Assembly (NCBI GenBank): GCA_026874595.1 | Contig: CM049306.1 | Span: 72,663,642-72,727,641, forward strand | DNA: 64,000 nt | Source of the DNA: Sipunculus nudus | Lineage: Eukaryota; Annelida; Sipuncula; Golfingiida; Sipunculidae | Direction of reading: 5' to 3' | In this document: one piece after another, positions 52,240-63,910 of the stretch | How positions within the stretch are numbered: position 1 is the first letter of the stretch | How the letters are laid out: every line of letters begins with the position of its first letter | Made by a program: the position numbers and the translations under genes | The notes under the pieces: model-generated | The model's database searches: none | The model's input: only the letters and a program-made list of their open reading frames with translations | What the model was told of the DNA's origin: nothing

Positions 52240-55200
52240 TCAAGAGAGAGAGGGGGTATCAGTTGGTTGAAAGGGTCAGTTATTCTTATAATTCTAAGTC
52301 ATATAATAATGATATTTTTTTTTTCTAGTACAGGGCTTTCAGGAATAGCGGAGTTCAGCATATGTGACTCTAGAAATTTCTTTCGGGCACTCGTTTCTTA
52401 AGATCTAAGCGTCCTATGGGACGCTTAATTGTCTGGCAGTATGACCTATATAGCGCATCAAGGTTTACCCTTGTAGCAGTCACTGACAATGGCCGGCTGT
52501 CTCAAACAAACAGTTGTGTAGACACTGCGTCCTGAACTATTGAAAGCCTACCAGTACATCAAATAAATGTAGTGCGTTCGAGTCCGTTTGACTCTAATCG
52601 AGTTGTCTATAGATATGATGGACGTTGTGCTATCACAATTATCAACATTTATTACACTTTTCCTTTCAATAATATAAAAATTATTAATGTGATTGCAAAA
52701 TGACCAATATATCTAGAAATACATATCCGATCACCTAATATGGTTAGCTGCACAATTCAAAAGATCTTGCAGCACACCAGAGATAACACTCACTTATATC
52801 TGTGTGTGATTTATTAGAATAATGTGGCTACTGCGTTGAAATTGTTGTTGCTGTTGCTTAGTTCGCTCATGAATACCATTAAGATTTTTTGGCGTTTTCC
52901 TTAACCCTGTCAAGCTAACATGGTTCTTAGCTTCCTTGCCGGGAACCATGTTATGTATAACACCTCACAGTGCCTCCGGTTTCCTCAACCTGACAACCCT
53001 ACGCAACCACCCAGACCATGGAATTTGCCATGTATTAGTTATTTTGAAACTGGTTGTAAAATCCATATAAATAAATAAAGTTTATAGTTCGCTTTCAGGT
53101 TCTCGCAAGTAACAAATTCAATCAGTCAGTTATGTATTTTGTCTTTAATTTCAGTTCAGCAGTCGGTCCTGCATTTAGTCTTCAGTATCCCTCAATAATT
53201 CATTCAGTAATCGGTTAAGTCTTTAATGTCTCTGATTTATAGTCAGCCAGTCATGTATATAGTCTCCAGTTTCTGTCACCAGATCAATAAGTCAACGAGC
53301 GCGATGTCGCACGAGGTCCGGTACGATCTATACCAAAGGTTTCGGGAGCTCCATTTAATGGTTTACAATGACGTATCACTCATATACAGTAAGTACACCT
53401 ACATCAATTCTGCATAAACAAATACTGGTCTCCTCTTTGCAGATGGACGAAGGTTTTATTGAGCAATGGGTGGTCAACGAAAATTTGCCAATGTCTTTGA
53501 ATACTCCTCGTAATGGAGGAGCCTCGCATGCAAGGGTCAGAGAGCCGAAAATTATGTATATGAATATACCTGTTTTTAACACCTGGAATTATCTGTTAAT
53601 ATATTACAAGTCAAAGTTCGTGTACTATAATGCTAAAACTGGCTTATACAACCGCAGTCATTAAACAAGGAAATATTGAGTAAATGATTGTGTACAATGA
53701 TTTATGTGATTTCCTTTATATGATATGACAGAATGTATACATGAATATCCCTGATCCGCGGATATCTTTATATCATGCGTAATCCAGTAAATATATTTAC
53801 TGTTAGTTGGTCATATACTTATGTCTATTTTTAACCTTGATGACTGCAGGATACATATCTGATATACACTTGCAAAGTAATTCGGTGTGTAAAAATGAAT
53901 GAATTTGTTATGATATATCTTACAAAAACACTGGAGGCTTCCAGACAGTTGATATAAATTTGAGGTAAATCGCATCTACATATTTGTATACAGCATATAA
54001 CCTGTTTGAATGACCACCTGTCTAATAAAACCTCCCGTCTATTCAGATCACCCTTGAATGAATGGTAGGCATTCATATTGGTTATAACTGACCTGTCTGA
54101 TAAGACCTCCCGTAAATTTAGACCACTTATTGTCTTATGGTGGCCTCATTACACAGGTTTCACTGTATAATATGATAAATATATTAGCAGTCGCTGGCGT
54201 ACATATATTTACGGTGCAAGTGTTATTTGTCAAATCCAGGAACTGTTCATGAGCTGTGGGTATTTGTACGTCAAGTACAGGTTGACTTCATTAACCGATT
54301 CATCAGGGGTCGCTCCCGCCGTCACTATTTGAAACGCAGTGATTTACTATGGCTGGACTTTTACACCAACCACCTGGCGGCAGACGCTGAAGACGACGCC
54401 GCTAGCGCCCTCTACCGGAAAGTCCTCTACTTTCGGCGGTAATAAGGAATACTTTAGTATATACATATTATTTTTTTGGAGAAAAAAAAATCCCATTACC
54501 ATTGTATATAATTATTTTGGAATGCTGCATGCATACTTTTGGTTTATCTCCGCAAATATTGAAGCTTGCTTCAAATTAGGCAATATTTTTTTTCATACAC
54601 AAATATTCATTAAAAAAGAAAGGGATGAGACATAACCATAATTAACTACTATGAAACAAAATAAGATAGCAATCCATGGAAAATGGCTTTTCACTTTATC
54701 ACAGGACCCAGGAGAGTTTAGATGGATGTAAAATATGTAATAAAAAAACTATTATTTTTGTCATGAAGACAAGGCCTTTACATCAAGGATTTAATGTGTA
54801 CAGCGTCAAACTGTTTGTTAAAATGTGCTTGTTTGAGAGAATAGCTGCCGTGTCATCCACTAGTGGAACAAACATAATAAAATAAGTTTTGGTCAATGTA
54901 TGTAGTTTTCGTGAGCCCTTGATGACAAATACAGACACAACAGAACATTAACTCGAGCATTCACATGAGCCATAGAGTACAGTAAAACGCTGCTTTTAAA
55001 AGAGCAGTCATTGTAGAGCAACATCATCGGAGGGAACATTTACTTGTTGACATTTCTTTCATATTAGCCTTCATATTAACTTGATAGACATCAAAATGAA
55101 TTATCTACACAATAATTTACATCATCATCTCTAGATAAATCTTCTGTTTAATCTATGTCACAGAAAGATGCTCCGGGGTTACTATGCGACATTGGGAGTA

Positions 55201-58200
55201 AGAGCTGTCCTGCGCAGGAAGCGGCTCTCGGACAGGCTCAGTGACCTCTACCGGCGGGCACGAAAAGCCTACGTGACGTCATTAAATCTGCATGTCCGGC
55301 ATTACTACCTCAGGAAGCACATCAACCATTTAAAAGTAAGAAAACGTTCGCATATTTTCGGCACATAACGTTTTATTACTTGAAGTCATGTAGCTAAGTT
55401 ATGTGGAATATGTATATCAAGTCATGAACATACGAATCAAATATGTTATTTAAATAACAGGAAACAATAAACAACAGCTATAGTTACCGAAAATGGACAA
55501 TGTATGAATTATCTCGCGTTATTACCGCAGCTGGAACTAGGTACTTGGAGGAAGTATGTACAAGATAAAATTTTTTTTCTGACAGCTGATGGCGAATTAC
55601 GGCAGGAAATATGTGGAGTATGTGAATCAGAGACATATGCAGCTCAAATACATGGCATTCACCCTGACCACCGTCCAACAGGTACTACCTTAACTTAGTT
55701 ACTTTACAATGAAAAATTGCCTCCATAATTGCGTGACGACTTCACTGTTTCACCTAGAACAGTGTTTAGTTCTGGTCGTGGAGAATGGACGTGAACGAAA
55801 TAGATAAATTTTTTTAAATAATTACCATTAACTTATTATAATGAGTATGACAAGACAAACAATAATACATACTGACTGTGTATTTGCTGGACAAAATACT
55901 TTTGCACATTTAAACTCAATTCTTGTGGTATCCTTGCATAATGTTCTGAAAGATAAATGACCAGATGTTACAAGTTCTGCTTTCCTCGAAATGTAGAAAC
56001 GAAAGAGCAGTTCACTGTTTGGCATTTAACTATGAACAAATTTATACTTAAATCAAGTTATAGATACGATATGTTCTTTATTTAGATGTTCATGTACAAA
56101 TATTTTGCTCGCCACTAAAGCAACAACTGCAAGTGGCAAATATCAAGTGAATCGTATGTATCAATATTGTTTTTCCCTTTTTAGCCGTAATTTGGGAATC
56201 TCAGGACGTTTCTTATTTTTTCCGTTACACCCTATCGTAAACACGCGTTATCATTAATTTGTAGGACACCGAGAATTTAACAGCAAAGCTGCACGAGTCT
56301 TCGCCGAGATTGCGAGGAGTGGTGCGGGAACAAAAAGAGTTGATCGTTGATGTCATATTCTCAGATATCGTGCCTCACGCTAGACAACTGAACGACTCGG
56401 CCAGAAATATACACTTCATGCTTTTAAGACTGTAAGAGTTATTATAACAACACCTTTTTAATACATTCATTGATAATATTTTATCATTACGTAATCATGG
56501 AATGCGGAACAAATATAATCCTGTTCACATTTACCTTTCGTATATGAGTGTACTATTTAAATTAAATATAAAGAATAGTCATTATATCATCTATGACGTT
56601 CATTGCATAAACAATATTGTAAATAATTGCTTCGTCTCTTTTCCACAGCAAATCTGCACTCTTTCGGAGTTTTGGGACCAAACTCCCGCGGTTATATAAT
56701 ACTTCCGATGTCACAGATAATATTCTTCAAGCCCTGAAATCCGGCAGCAGCATAAACCTCACCTTCAGTGTTTGTTTGTTTGTTTGTTTCACTTTTTTTT
56801 CAAATCGTTGACGACGCATTTAATGCATAAAACAAGTTATAAAGAGTTTAACTATTGCTTTCGGCTAAGAATTTTCTCAGCCTGACAGTTTAACATACAC
56901 ATGTATTTAATTTATTATTACAAGAATATCTCGATTTACGAATGTTGTAATCTTTAAATGATATCACTCTAAGGCCCTAAACGTGTATGATTCATTTACT
57001 GGCATGTCACAAAGTACCCAAAATGCGTTATTTAATATTAACTAGTATAAAAGTAATGTCAAGAATTTGTATTAATTAGAAAATACATGTCTGTTAATTC
57101 CAACCCTTTATGCAGACAGACGCATTTAGAGATTGTGATCCGAACGCAGCTAGTACTCCAGCAACTACAATTATTTCTACCTATGAATCCACCCCCACAG
57201 TCAGTACCTCTGCAGACACAACCGAAAGCTACAGCACGAATGTGATAGAGGGCTCAGGCGCTGGAGACGGTTCTGGCATGGGACCTACTGTTAGCTACAA
57301 CACACGCAGTGTTGAGGGTCCTGATACTGAGGATAAACAAATCCTTTCTGATAGAACCACGGTATCCCCCTCCATCGAGAAAGAGAACGGTTCTGGGGTC
57401 GATATAACGTCTACTCTCAGTTATATAACGCGAGAAGTAGATAGTTCTAACGGTGATAATACAATCTCCCCTCCCGCAAGAACTACAATGTCTCCCTCGG
57501 TCGAAAAAGAGGATGGTTCTGGTGTTGACACAGGCGAGGACACCAACTCTGGTACAGTTGGCTCTTGGGTTGGCTCTGGGGATTTTGGATCTGGAAGAGG
57601 TTCAAATGACATGGAACCAAACAGCGTGGATTTAAAGACAGACGACTTTCAGGACAAATCAAAGAAAACTTTAGCTCTTAACCAAGACTCCGGCCCCCAA
57701 GATATCTTCTTCTATGATGCACCCTCTGCAGGAGAGGTAGAATTCCAGAACACTGATTTGAAAGTCACAGATATAGATTCCGGGAGAGATTCCGGTTATC
57801 TGACACTAGATGGAGCCTCTGCTTCTCTGATTGATCTGAACGGATTAGAATTCGGTTCTGGAATGTCGCCTGGCCCTAATAAAGACAGTAGGAATACAGA
57901 AGGACCAAAAGGGACTATCCGTCCAACTATTCAGGGATCTACAGCTTCGGATGCGTGTCCTACAAACCTGCCAATAGATGTCGCAGGTAACTAATATATA
58001 CAACATTAACATATTTGTTTCATGTTTTCTTCTGTCATATATATATACAAAACGTATTATTTTTCTTTTCAGTGTGATAAATGCAAGACACCTGTTTCCT
58101 CTGATAATTGAAATAAACAGAAAGAAGAAAATTTATGTTATTATATTTTCTGGTTATTTTCCATCTTTCTCCTTATTATTATATCCAGACAACACAGTAA

Positions 58201-60558
58201 TACAGTAAATGCTTTCAAAAGGTTTCTTTTCATTTTCTTTTTTCACTTGAATATTATCATGGGGGTCAGCAATATAAAACGTGTGTGTCTAAATAAACCT
58301 ATATTTAAATATAATAAATCCCCAATTTCACAGAAAGTAACATGCGAATATGACGCCATCATATTTCCATCTAACTGAAAACCAAAGAACACTTTATAAA
58401 ACCTTTTTTTTTTCAAGCAAAGAGACTCAAAGATGTGGCCTCAACAAAATCAAAACTAATGGGAAAGATGGCTTCTGGTATACAGACTATCGCAACAAGT
58501 AAGTATTTTACTGAGTTTGTCTTTTTACGAACTTATTTGTAGATGGGTTAACTGTGGATATTGTGTGTGATATTTATAAAATAAATAAAGACAATGTGCA
58601 GAGATATGCTTATAAAACAGACAATAATTTAATATTTTTTGTATTTCATATGTAAGTTTTAACTTCAGAATTGTCGATGAATTGTAAGCAAATGATGAAC
58701 ATCTTAAATACACGTGTCAAGATGGAACCAGTGGTACGGGACTTACAGGACCGGAGTCGTAAGATCTCGCGAGAGTTATACAGTTTGCCGGACCTTCGAG
58801 ATTTAACGATCATACTTCATGACAAAGTGACAAACATCTCAAATCCAGATCTTCCTGAAGTAGACTATGTCCAGGATAAAGCCGCCAAGGCCAAGCAGTC
58901 ACTTCAAGATATAGGTCATTACATGGATTCCTCAAGGGAAAAGGGTAACTAAAGATATATAGCCACTGATTAGATAAAACTCTCTCAGTTCACTGATAAA
59001 CTGATTTTCAGACTGTCAAAGTCATGTAACATAGAATATGTTTTTCTTCACTACATTTGACAAATTAGCACATGGTAATATGGTAATGGTAATATATAAA
59101 GTGCTTCAAAGTATAGTTCCTTGGGTAATCTTAGATTTGGAGACCCCTTTTTCAGACGTTTAATCGACTCAATGACTGAGATATATTAATACGTTATCAC
59201 ACGTGATGAAATTGTTTCTAAGTGGTATACTTAGAACGCTAAAAATAAAAAAAAATCATTTCTAGAGCATCCTCTAGCAATAAAAATTTAACATTATATT
59301 GTTCAAGAGCGTCCTCAAGCAATAAAAGTTTAACATTTCATTACTATTACAAATTTTGCTGCAACTTAATGTTATTTATTTATACAGTTTTTAGACTACG
59401 CGAAATATTGGGGAGTGTGAACATAAGGTCGCTGGTTGAAAACGTTGAAAGGAAGAACGAACGCATGGAAATCTTACAGAAAAACATAAGTAACCATGTC
59501 ACCAAGCTCCGAAACTCCATCCAACAGATTTACAAGGATGTGGCCACAATCAAGGTCAGTTACCAAAAAAAATCTAAAATTTTAATTGTGTTTTAATAAG
59601 GCTGGAGTTCTTGAAATAATCATATTATTTAAAACTGCAACCAGTAATAAATGCATCACTTACTAAATGGTTACGTATTGTTGTTTACATTATTAAACTA
59701 TATATACCTATTTAATTAATATTACTTTATCCAGCTAAGAAATATATTTAACGAGACAACAAATATTTCAAATACTGCCGGTACACCATGTCTCGATCTC
59801 TGGTGATAATTTGAACCTTCTTCCTTTAAAATATAGTACTACTATAAATAGGGGCCCGAGAGGCCAGAGTTTGTATATTATTTTACTAGAAAAAAATCAT
59901 TGTTAAAGTTAAACTCCTTCACAAAACGTTTGCCGGTGCCTGTTTGTGCATCGACGTCTACCTTCACTTCTTATGCAGCGGTTATACACCCTTGAGTCGT
60001 TCTGGATCTCCATTTAAAACACTGCTTTGTGCCCAGGTTTTTTGGGGGTTCTACTCCAGGGTGATCACAGGGCCAAGAATTGAGCGTGCACCAAACAAAT
60101 GAGAGCTGTGAGTCGTGGATGTGAAACTTCTAGTTGGATGCACAATGCGATTTAACGCACTCATTAGTCTGATTACAATTATTTGCCCTGTGCAAGCCCT
60201 GGTGGTGAACCCCGAGGAGTTAGAATATATTAAGCAGCGGTTAAATGTGAGGAATGTCAGGTCTCTAGCTTATTGAATGCAGTGTGATAAAGCATTTCAT
60301 TGTTATCCAAATGGAATATAAACAATACTTCCTTGCATCAAAATCAGCCTCTGCAAAAAAAAACTATAAAAAATTATCTGTAGTGATGTTTTATTATTTT
60401 AGTCGTCGGCCCGTTTTCATCGGAAGGAGCGGGTTGCAGTATTCCCGGTACCAGCACTGTACAGGAGGGCATCAACACTCATGCATCTTGCCTTTACCAT
60501 AAAGACCAACGATAGTAACGGCACAGTCCTCAAAATGGCCGACAGCCCGCGTAACTTT
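42196..60558 (+). CDS. secreted Ser-Gly-rich, laminin-G-containing protein, at least 15 exons (3' end open)
   Basis: Predicted exons: 42196-42367, 51021-51139, 52087-52170, 53283-53388, 53453-53509, 54240-54438, 55164-55335, 55586-55681, 56265-56431, 56649-56769, 57116-57986, 58418-58498, 58669-58944, 59388-59554, 60403-60558. Phases agree throughout and give 948 codons without a stop. Order: signal peptide (~1-38); acidic segment (~39-90); basic, Tyr/Arg-rich helical region with NLT and NDS glycosylation sites (~98-431); Ser/Thr/Gly exon with acidic Ser-Gly sites (~432-722); Lys/Glu-rich helical region resembling a laminin coiled coil (~722-896); start of a laminin-G domain (AFTIKTNDSNGTVLKM, ~925-940). 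The order resembles the C-terminal half of a laminin alpha chain without LN and EGF domains. Splicing at exons 3-6 and 10 is uncertain. The rest of the laminin-G domain should lie beyond 60558. An extracellular-matrix proteoglycan is inferred. Confidence 0.6.
42486..42660. repeat. imperfect palindrome around poly-C / poly-G
   Basis: 'ctccatagattgaagttagacccccc' at 42481-42515 is mirrored by 'ggggggtctaatttcaatctatggagc' at 42622-42651. Each arm is about 45-50 bp including 'aaaaataaataaa'-type AT sequence, separated by a ~75-bp loop. This is a long hairpin or short foldback element. Confidence 0.75.
43778..44115 (+). repeat. dispersed repeat family A, full-length copy
   Basis: The clearest copy: 'ctgtattctaaggcatg' start, 'cggcccatattcccagg', 'gataatattccggatc', 'ttggcccactccctaaatac', 'gagatatgttgtgaac', CA-rich stretch, 'gaatggggatgaaggcatac' and end hairpin 'cctccttcgggagg'. 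Confidence 0.75.
45461..46995 (+). mobile_element. inverted-terminal element with ~8 tandem core units (pearl-like)
   Basis: Begins ATGCCCCCGCC (45461-45471) and ends GGCGGGGGCAT (46985-46995), an 11-bp perfect inverted pair. Between them, the block 'atgttcaggagc(c/t)gtcat' recurs at about 45515, 45681, 45859 (diverged), 46020, 46208, 46416, 46593 and 46773, giving units of roughly 160-210 bp. Each unit includes 'aactcgatctgtaa' and 'catgtgcatttatcatgaaaattt'. The right end carries its own short hairpin (TATGCCCC...GGGGGCATA). A tandem ~160-bp core between fixed ends is the layout described for bivalve pearl elements; membership is not proven. No coding capacity. Confidence 0.7.
47598..47690 (-). 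repeat. dispersed repeat family C fragment
   Basis: 'aacctgtctaaaagaccacc' and 'aactgaccacctgtgaattaagaccgc' match the family C words seen at 4034 and 53998. Confidence 0.5.
52196..52238 (+). repeat. (AT)n microsatellite
   Basis: About 21 AT units in intron 3 of the laminin-G gene, just after the exon 3 donor. Confidence 0.9.
53998..54172 (-). repeat. dispersed repeat family C, copy
   Basis: Two internal sub-units ('cctgtctaataaaacctcccgt' and 'cctgtctgataagacctcccgt') and an end 'acacaggtttcactgta' match the family C pattern at 4034-4200. Confidence 0.55.
57116..57986 (+). CDS. Ser/Thr/Gly-rich exon with acidic Ser-Gly (glycosaminoglycan-type) sites
   Basis: An 871-nt exon (acceptor TTTATGCAG, donor GCAG|GTAACT) encoding about 290 residues of low-complexity, Ser/Thr/Asp/Gly-rich sequence. 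Ser-Gly dipeptides flanked by acidic residues recur (IEGSGAGDGSGMG, KENGSGVD, KEDGSGVD, WVGSGDFGSGRG, DSGRDSG, EFGSGM). This is the kind of site xylosyltransferase uses to start chondroitin/heparan sulfate chains. A 40-residue unit is duplicated in tandem (57287-57406 and 57413-57532). The other two frames close early. Attachment of glycan is an inference from motif only. Confidence 0.7.
60403..60558 (+). CDS. laminin-G start exon (last exon recognised)
   Basis: Acceptor TTATTATTTTAG, donor AACTTT|GTATGT, phase 0 on both sides. The encoded 52 residues contain FPVPALYRRAS and AFTIKTNDSNGTVLKMADS, matching the beginning of laminin-G domains (hydrophobic strand, then a 'TN-x-x-NG-x-L-x' turn). 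The remaining ~130 residues of the domain are not seen downstream in this window. A short frame after an acceptor at 60698 (VIFNKRPLSG) is phase-compatible but stops within 20 codons and is not LamG-like. Confidence 0.6.
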
Positions 60559-61675
60559 GTATGTATAATATATTAATCTTTTCAATCTTAATAATACAAC
60601 AAGGTGCATATTTGGAGCATACATGGATACCTACACCAAAATCCTATTTCAGCTTTCCAGTGGTTACACATTGTTACTTTTCACTATTACACTGCAGGTG
60701 ATCTTTAATAAACGCCCTCTATCGGGACAAATCAACTGTCCTCAGGGATCGTAATACTTTGGAATGTTCACCTTTCCAACGGAAAGCCAGTAATACAGGT
60801 TTGCCTTTCCGCAGAAAAAAATGCCTTTTTTGCACAAGATGCATCCTATATAGGCCTACCATCATATGAAACTTTTAGTCACTTCACTCATTGTTAACCC
60901 GAATCTTTCATCATACATGCAATCTTGCATGCTCACTTGGATGCAAAAAGGACTGAATGATTTTAATAGTAACACATTGTTATATTAAAAACACGATTGT
61001 GCAGTGAAAACCACCCAGGAAAATATAGGAGATGAGGGTCTTAATGCCCAGAAAGTATAAGAAATTATTGACCATTTTATCTGAAAATATATAAGGAATA
61101 TAGGGAGTTGGTGGAACACCACTTGTAAAATATTTCACCTTTATGTCATGTGTGTAACTACCTTTCAGCTACTTATGAGGAAATCATCTAGGTGTTCACC
61201 TTTTCAAACGATTGGTACAAAATGAAAAATGCCTTTCCGTGCACGTGTTTGCCTGTCTGCGACAAGTTTAAAGGTATTATTACAACCCCTGGCCCTGGGA
61301 TAGAATAACATAAATTCTTCATGCAGCTGTAGCCCATTTTCAGGTTATATTTATATTTTAATCTACATCAACGTCTTGAGACTGACCCTTATGAAAATGC
61401 CTTTTCAAGGTTCCAAATATGAAACCCCTTTGGAATCTTATAAGTGACTTTTTATCCCGTGTCAACATAAAAATATACCCTTTCGTTGTCTTTGGATGTT
61501 TTACGTAATCCTTAAATGCACTACATGTTCATAATGTTACCAAGAGCCCTAATATTTAAGTAGAGAATATATCGCCATGAATAATTGAAATGTCCAACAG
61601 TCCTTTGCAAAAAGATCTAGACTGTTACCCAACTCTGATCTTATCGCTGCTGAAACAGAAAAAGCGGGCTCTAAT
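60559..61675. other. stretch after the last recognised laminin-G exon
   Basis: No exon of laminin-G type recognised and no clear AATAAA-terminated last exon. Sequence is plain and AT-rich up to the hAT-like element. Confidence 0.45.
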
Positions 61676-62636
61676 TAGTGGTGGGAGTCGGTTCCTTTTT
61701 CATAATCGATCATCGGTTTGAGCAAACAGAAAAAGCGGGCTCTATTTAGTGGTGGGAGTCGGTTCCTTTTTCATAATCGATCATCGGTTTGAGCAAACCG
61801 ACTGATGATCGATTATTAATCGGTCCAGCCAAATATATGCAATTATCAAAGAAATATGCAATTATCTGTGAAACTGTACCTACGTTTCCCTGGCAGGTAT
61901 TTTCCTCTCGCGCACGAGTGTAACGATCCTTCACGTATAAAGACTAATTTTAAGGATCAAATTTAACGATCGGCAATGGCGGGAAATATCTTTCATAATG
62001 GAATTTGAGAGCATCTAAGAATGTTAGGCCCATAAAGGGGCTGTTTTTTTCAGCACATGAAGGCAGATTTTACGAGCCCAGGTGCACTTGGGGCAAATCA
62101 TACCAAAAAAAAAAAGACTAGTCCAAAAAAAATGCTGAAATCCAAATACTCGACCGGCCGGGTTAGCCCCAACAAAGAAATTTTAAGGACGGCCTAAACA
62201 GATGCACCTGGCATCGGTTGAATAGATTATTTCTAAGAGAATCTCGCAAAACTGGCATAGACCTGGAGAATTTATGGAGTATTTTAACGCCTTCACGCCC
62301 TTATTTTGCAATGTACATTTCGTTAGAAAACTCTCCGCTAATTCCGCAGCTCCTTGCGAGTTCACAGATAATAAGTTTAATAAGTCCTCCGTTCTCGCAT
62401 CTACCGTGTCATATTCAGTTACATATGGAAGTTATTTGGGAACACAGACTCATTATATGAAGCGCGGAATGTGGTAAAAAATGGAAGAATTATTTTTGCC
62501 TATAACATAAAGGCATTCTAGAAAGAAAACAATCATTATTATGATGTAATCGATAGTTGCCTTTGGTAATCGAGCGCTTGAAAGTGGCAGCAAACCGACT
62601 GACTTTCGATAAAACTCGATGATCGGCCCACCACTA
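61676..62636 (-). mobile_element. hAT-like non-autonomous element, copy 2
   Basis: Termini TAGTGGTGGG (61676) and CCCACCACTA (62636), with an exact 8-bp target-site duplication GCTCTAAT at 61668-61675 and 62637-62644. Length 961 bp, inverted relative to copy 1. A 71-bp direct duplication at the left end (61676-61746 then 61747 onward) includes both the terminus and about 20 bp of what looks like host flank. No transposase frame. Confidence 0.85.
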
Positions 62637-62889
62637 GCTCTAATAGGGGTCCATGCAGGGCACCAGTCGGTCAACGTCCGCTAACAACAAGTTTATAAAG
62701 TTTGTTATGTTCAAAATACAGTGGCTTTGCAAGGAACATTACAGGATAATATCTATTTAAAGTATTCAGGTAGGAGTTATGGTGCCAGAAAGACCCGTTT
62801 GCAACCAACAACACAAACAGATGTATTTTGATGTGTATGATGTAGCACTTTTTATAGAGTTTTTTGGTGCCTTCTACTATTTCACCATA

Positions 62890-63749
62890 ACAAGGCCTAA
62901 TAAATTTCATTTGCAGAAGGTTGTTCTTTTATAAAAAGTGTCAAGTTACACTTTTCCATCAATTCTGTATCAAGCTCAGTCATCTTTACAGAAGCTTCTT
63001 TCTCTGGACAGTCTTTTGCCCAGTGGAATATGCTTTGACAAATTGCACATCTGGTCCTTTTTCGATATTTGTTCAGAGGGTTTGTACCTCGTTGTTGACT
63101 GCCACTTTTCTTTTGTCATGTGAAATAAACTGGTTCTTGTTAGATGGTTATGCTGCGTGCATTAGCATCTGAATCTCGGTACTGGTACTATCCCCAAATA
63201 TGCGCTGTAGAGCTGCTTTCATAGACGTATATTTGAGATCATTTGATGCAGTCAAAGCCAGTTGTTTTTCAGTCGACGAGATTCCAGCATTGTCCAAAAG
63301 TTTGAATGCCATAACGACTTCCGGAAGTGTCATTTCAAATTTTTTCGATACGTAGGTTACCGTAAATAACCCAAGTAGGTACGAAGTTAACATAATTGTC
63401 CACGTTTGTCAAATTCCATGATATAATCTGCATCGTCATATTTCCGGGTTTTCGGAGCGTATCAAAGTTCTTGTACGCTTCATAGGTCCTATCTCTGTCA
63501 TCCCTGAGGAAAAACGTTGTCTAACTGTGTCATTAAACTTTTTATACCGTCTTTCTGCGCTAAAACATCAGCAGAAATTTCCCTTGCAGTTTCTCGTGCG
63601 TTGCCGGAGAAAGAGAGCAAGACCGCTAGCGCCTGCTTTTCTTCTTTCAAATCTGTTACTAATTGCCACACAGCGATTTCGTTTTTCCACGTTTCATAAG
63701 TCATTGACCTCTGGTCGAATACAGGTGGATTTTTGAAGTTATTAGCCAT
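62890..63749 (-). pseudogene. decayed LTR-retrotransposon gag with CCHC knuckle
   Basis: Minus-strand gag begins at an ATG (63749) with ANNFKNPPVFDQ and YETWKNEIAVWQL, typical of gag proteins of marine-invertebrate copia/gypsy-type elements. Reading continues through KKFEMTLPEVVMAFKLLDN (63350 downward) to a zinc knuckle CAICQSIFHWAKDC (C-x2-C-x4-H-x4-C, about 63056-63010) and fades near 62895 at a stop. At least two single-base frameshifts and a 47-bp insertion (63355-63401) break it. No protease, integrase or RT follows; the hAT-like element sits 250 bp further on. Dead element. Confidence 0.8.
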
Positions 63750-63767
63750 GATTACTGATTGCTTCAC

Positions 63768-63780
63768 GCTCTGCTACAAA
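63768..63780 (-). other. candidate primer-binding site of the LTR retrotransposon
   Basis: On the minus strand, TTTGTAGCAGAGC directly follows the proposed LTR end. TGGTAGCAGAG is the usual complement of the 3' end of initiator tRNA-Met, so it matches with one or two differences. The gag ATG starts 19 bp further on. Confidence 0.45.
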
Positions 63781-63910
63781 TGTTAACCTACCATTCGTTG
63801 GCACCTTCTCGGCCACTGTGACTTCCGTCCAACTGCTCTCAACCTCCGGAGGTCAGAATCTCATGCCTTGCCGGTTACCGTAAATAACCCAAGTAGGTAC
63901 GTAGTTAACA
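63781..63910 (-). mobile_element. candidate LTR (130 bp)
   Basis: Bounded by TGTTAAC and GTTAACA, the TG...CA inverted ends expected of an LTR, and placed immediately 5' of the primer-binding site and gag. The partner LTR is not in the window. The limit at 63910 is uncertain because a 51-bp segment crossing it (63873-63923) is repeated inside gag. Confidence 0.45.

Noticed and set aside
60698-60752. Short frame after a good acceptor, phase-compatible with the laminin-G exon
   Set aside because: It stops within 20 codons and does not resemble the rest of a laminin-G domain.
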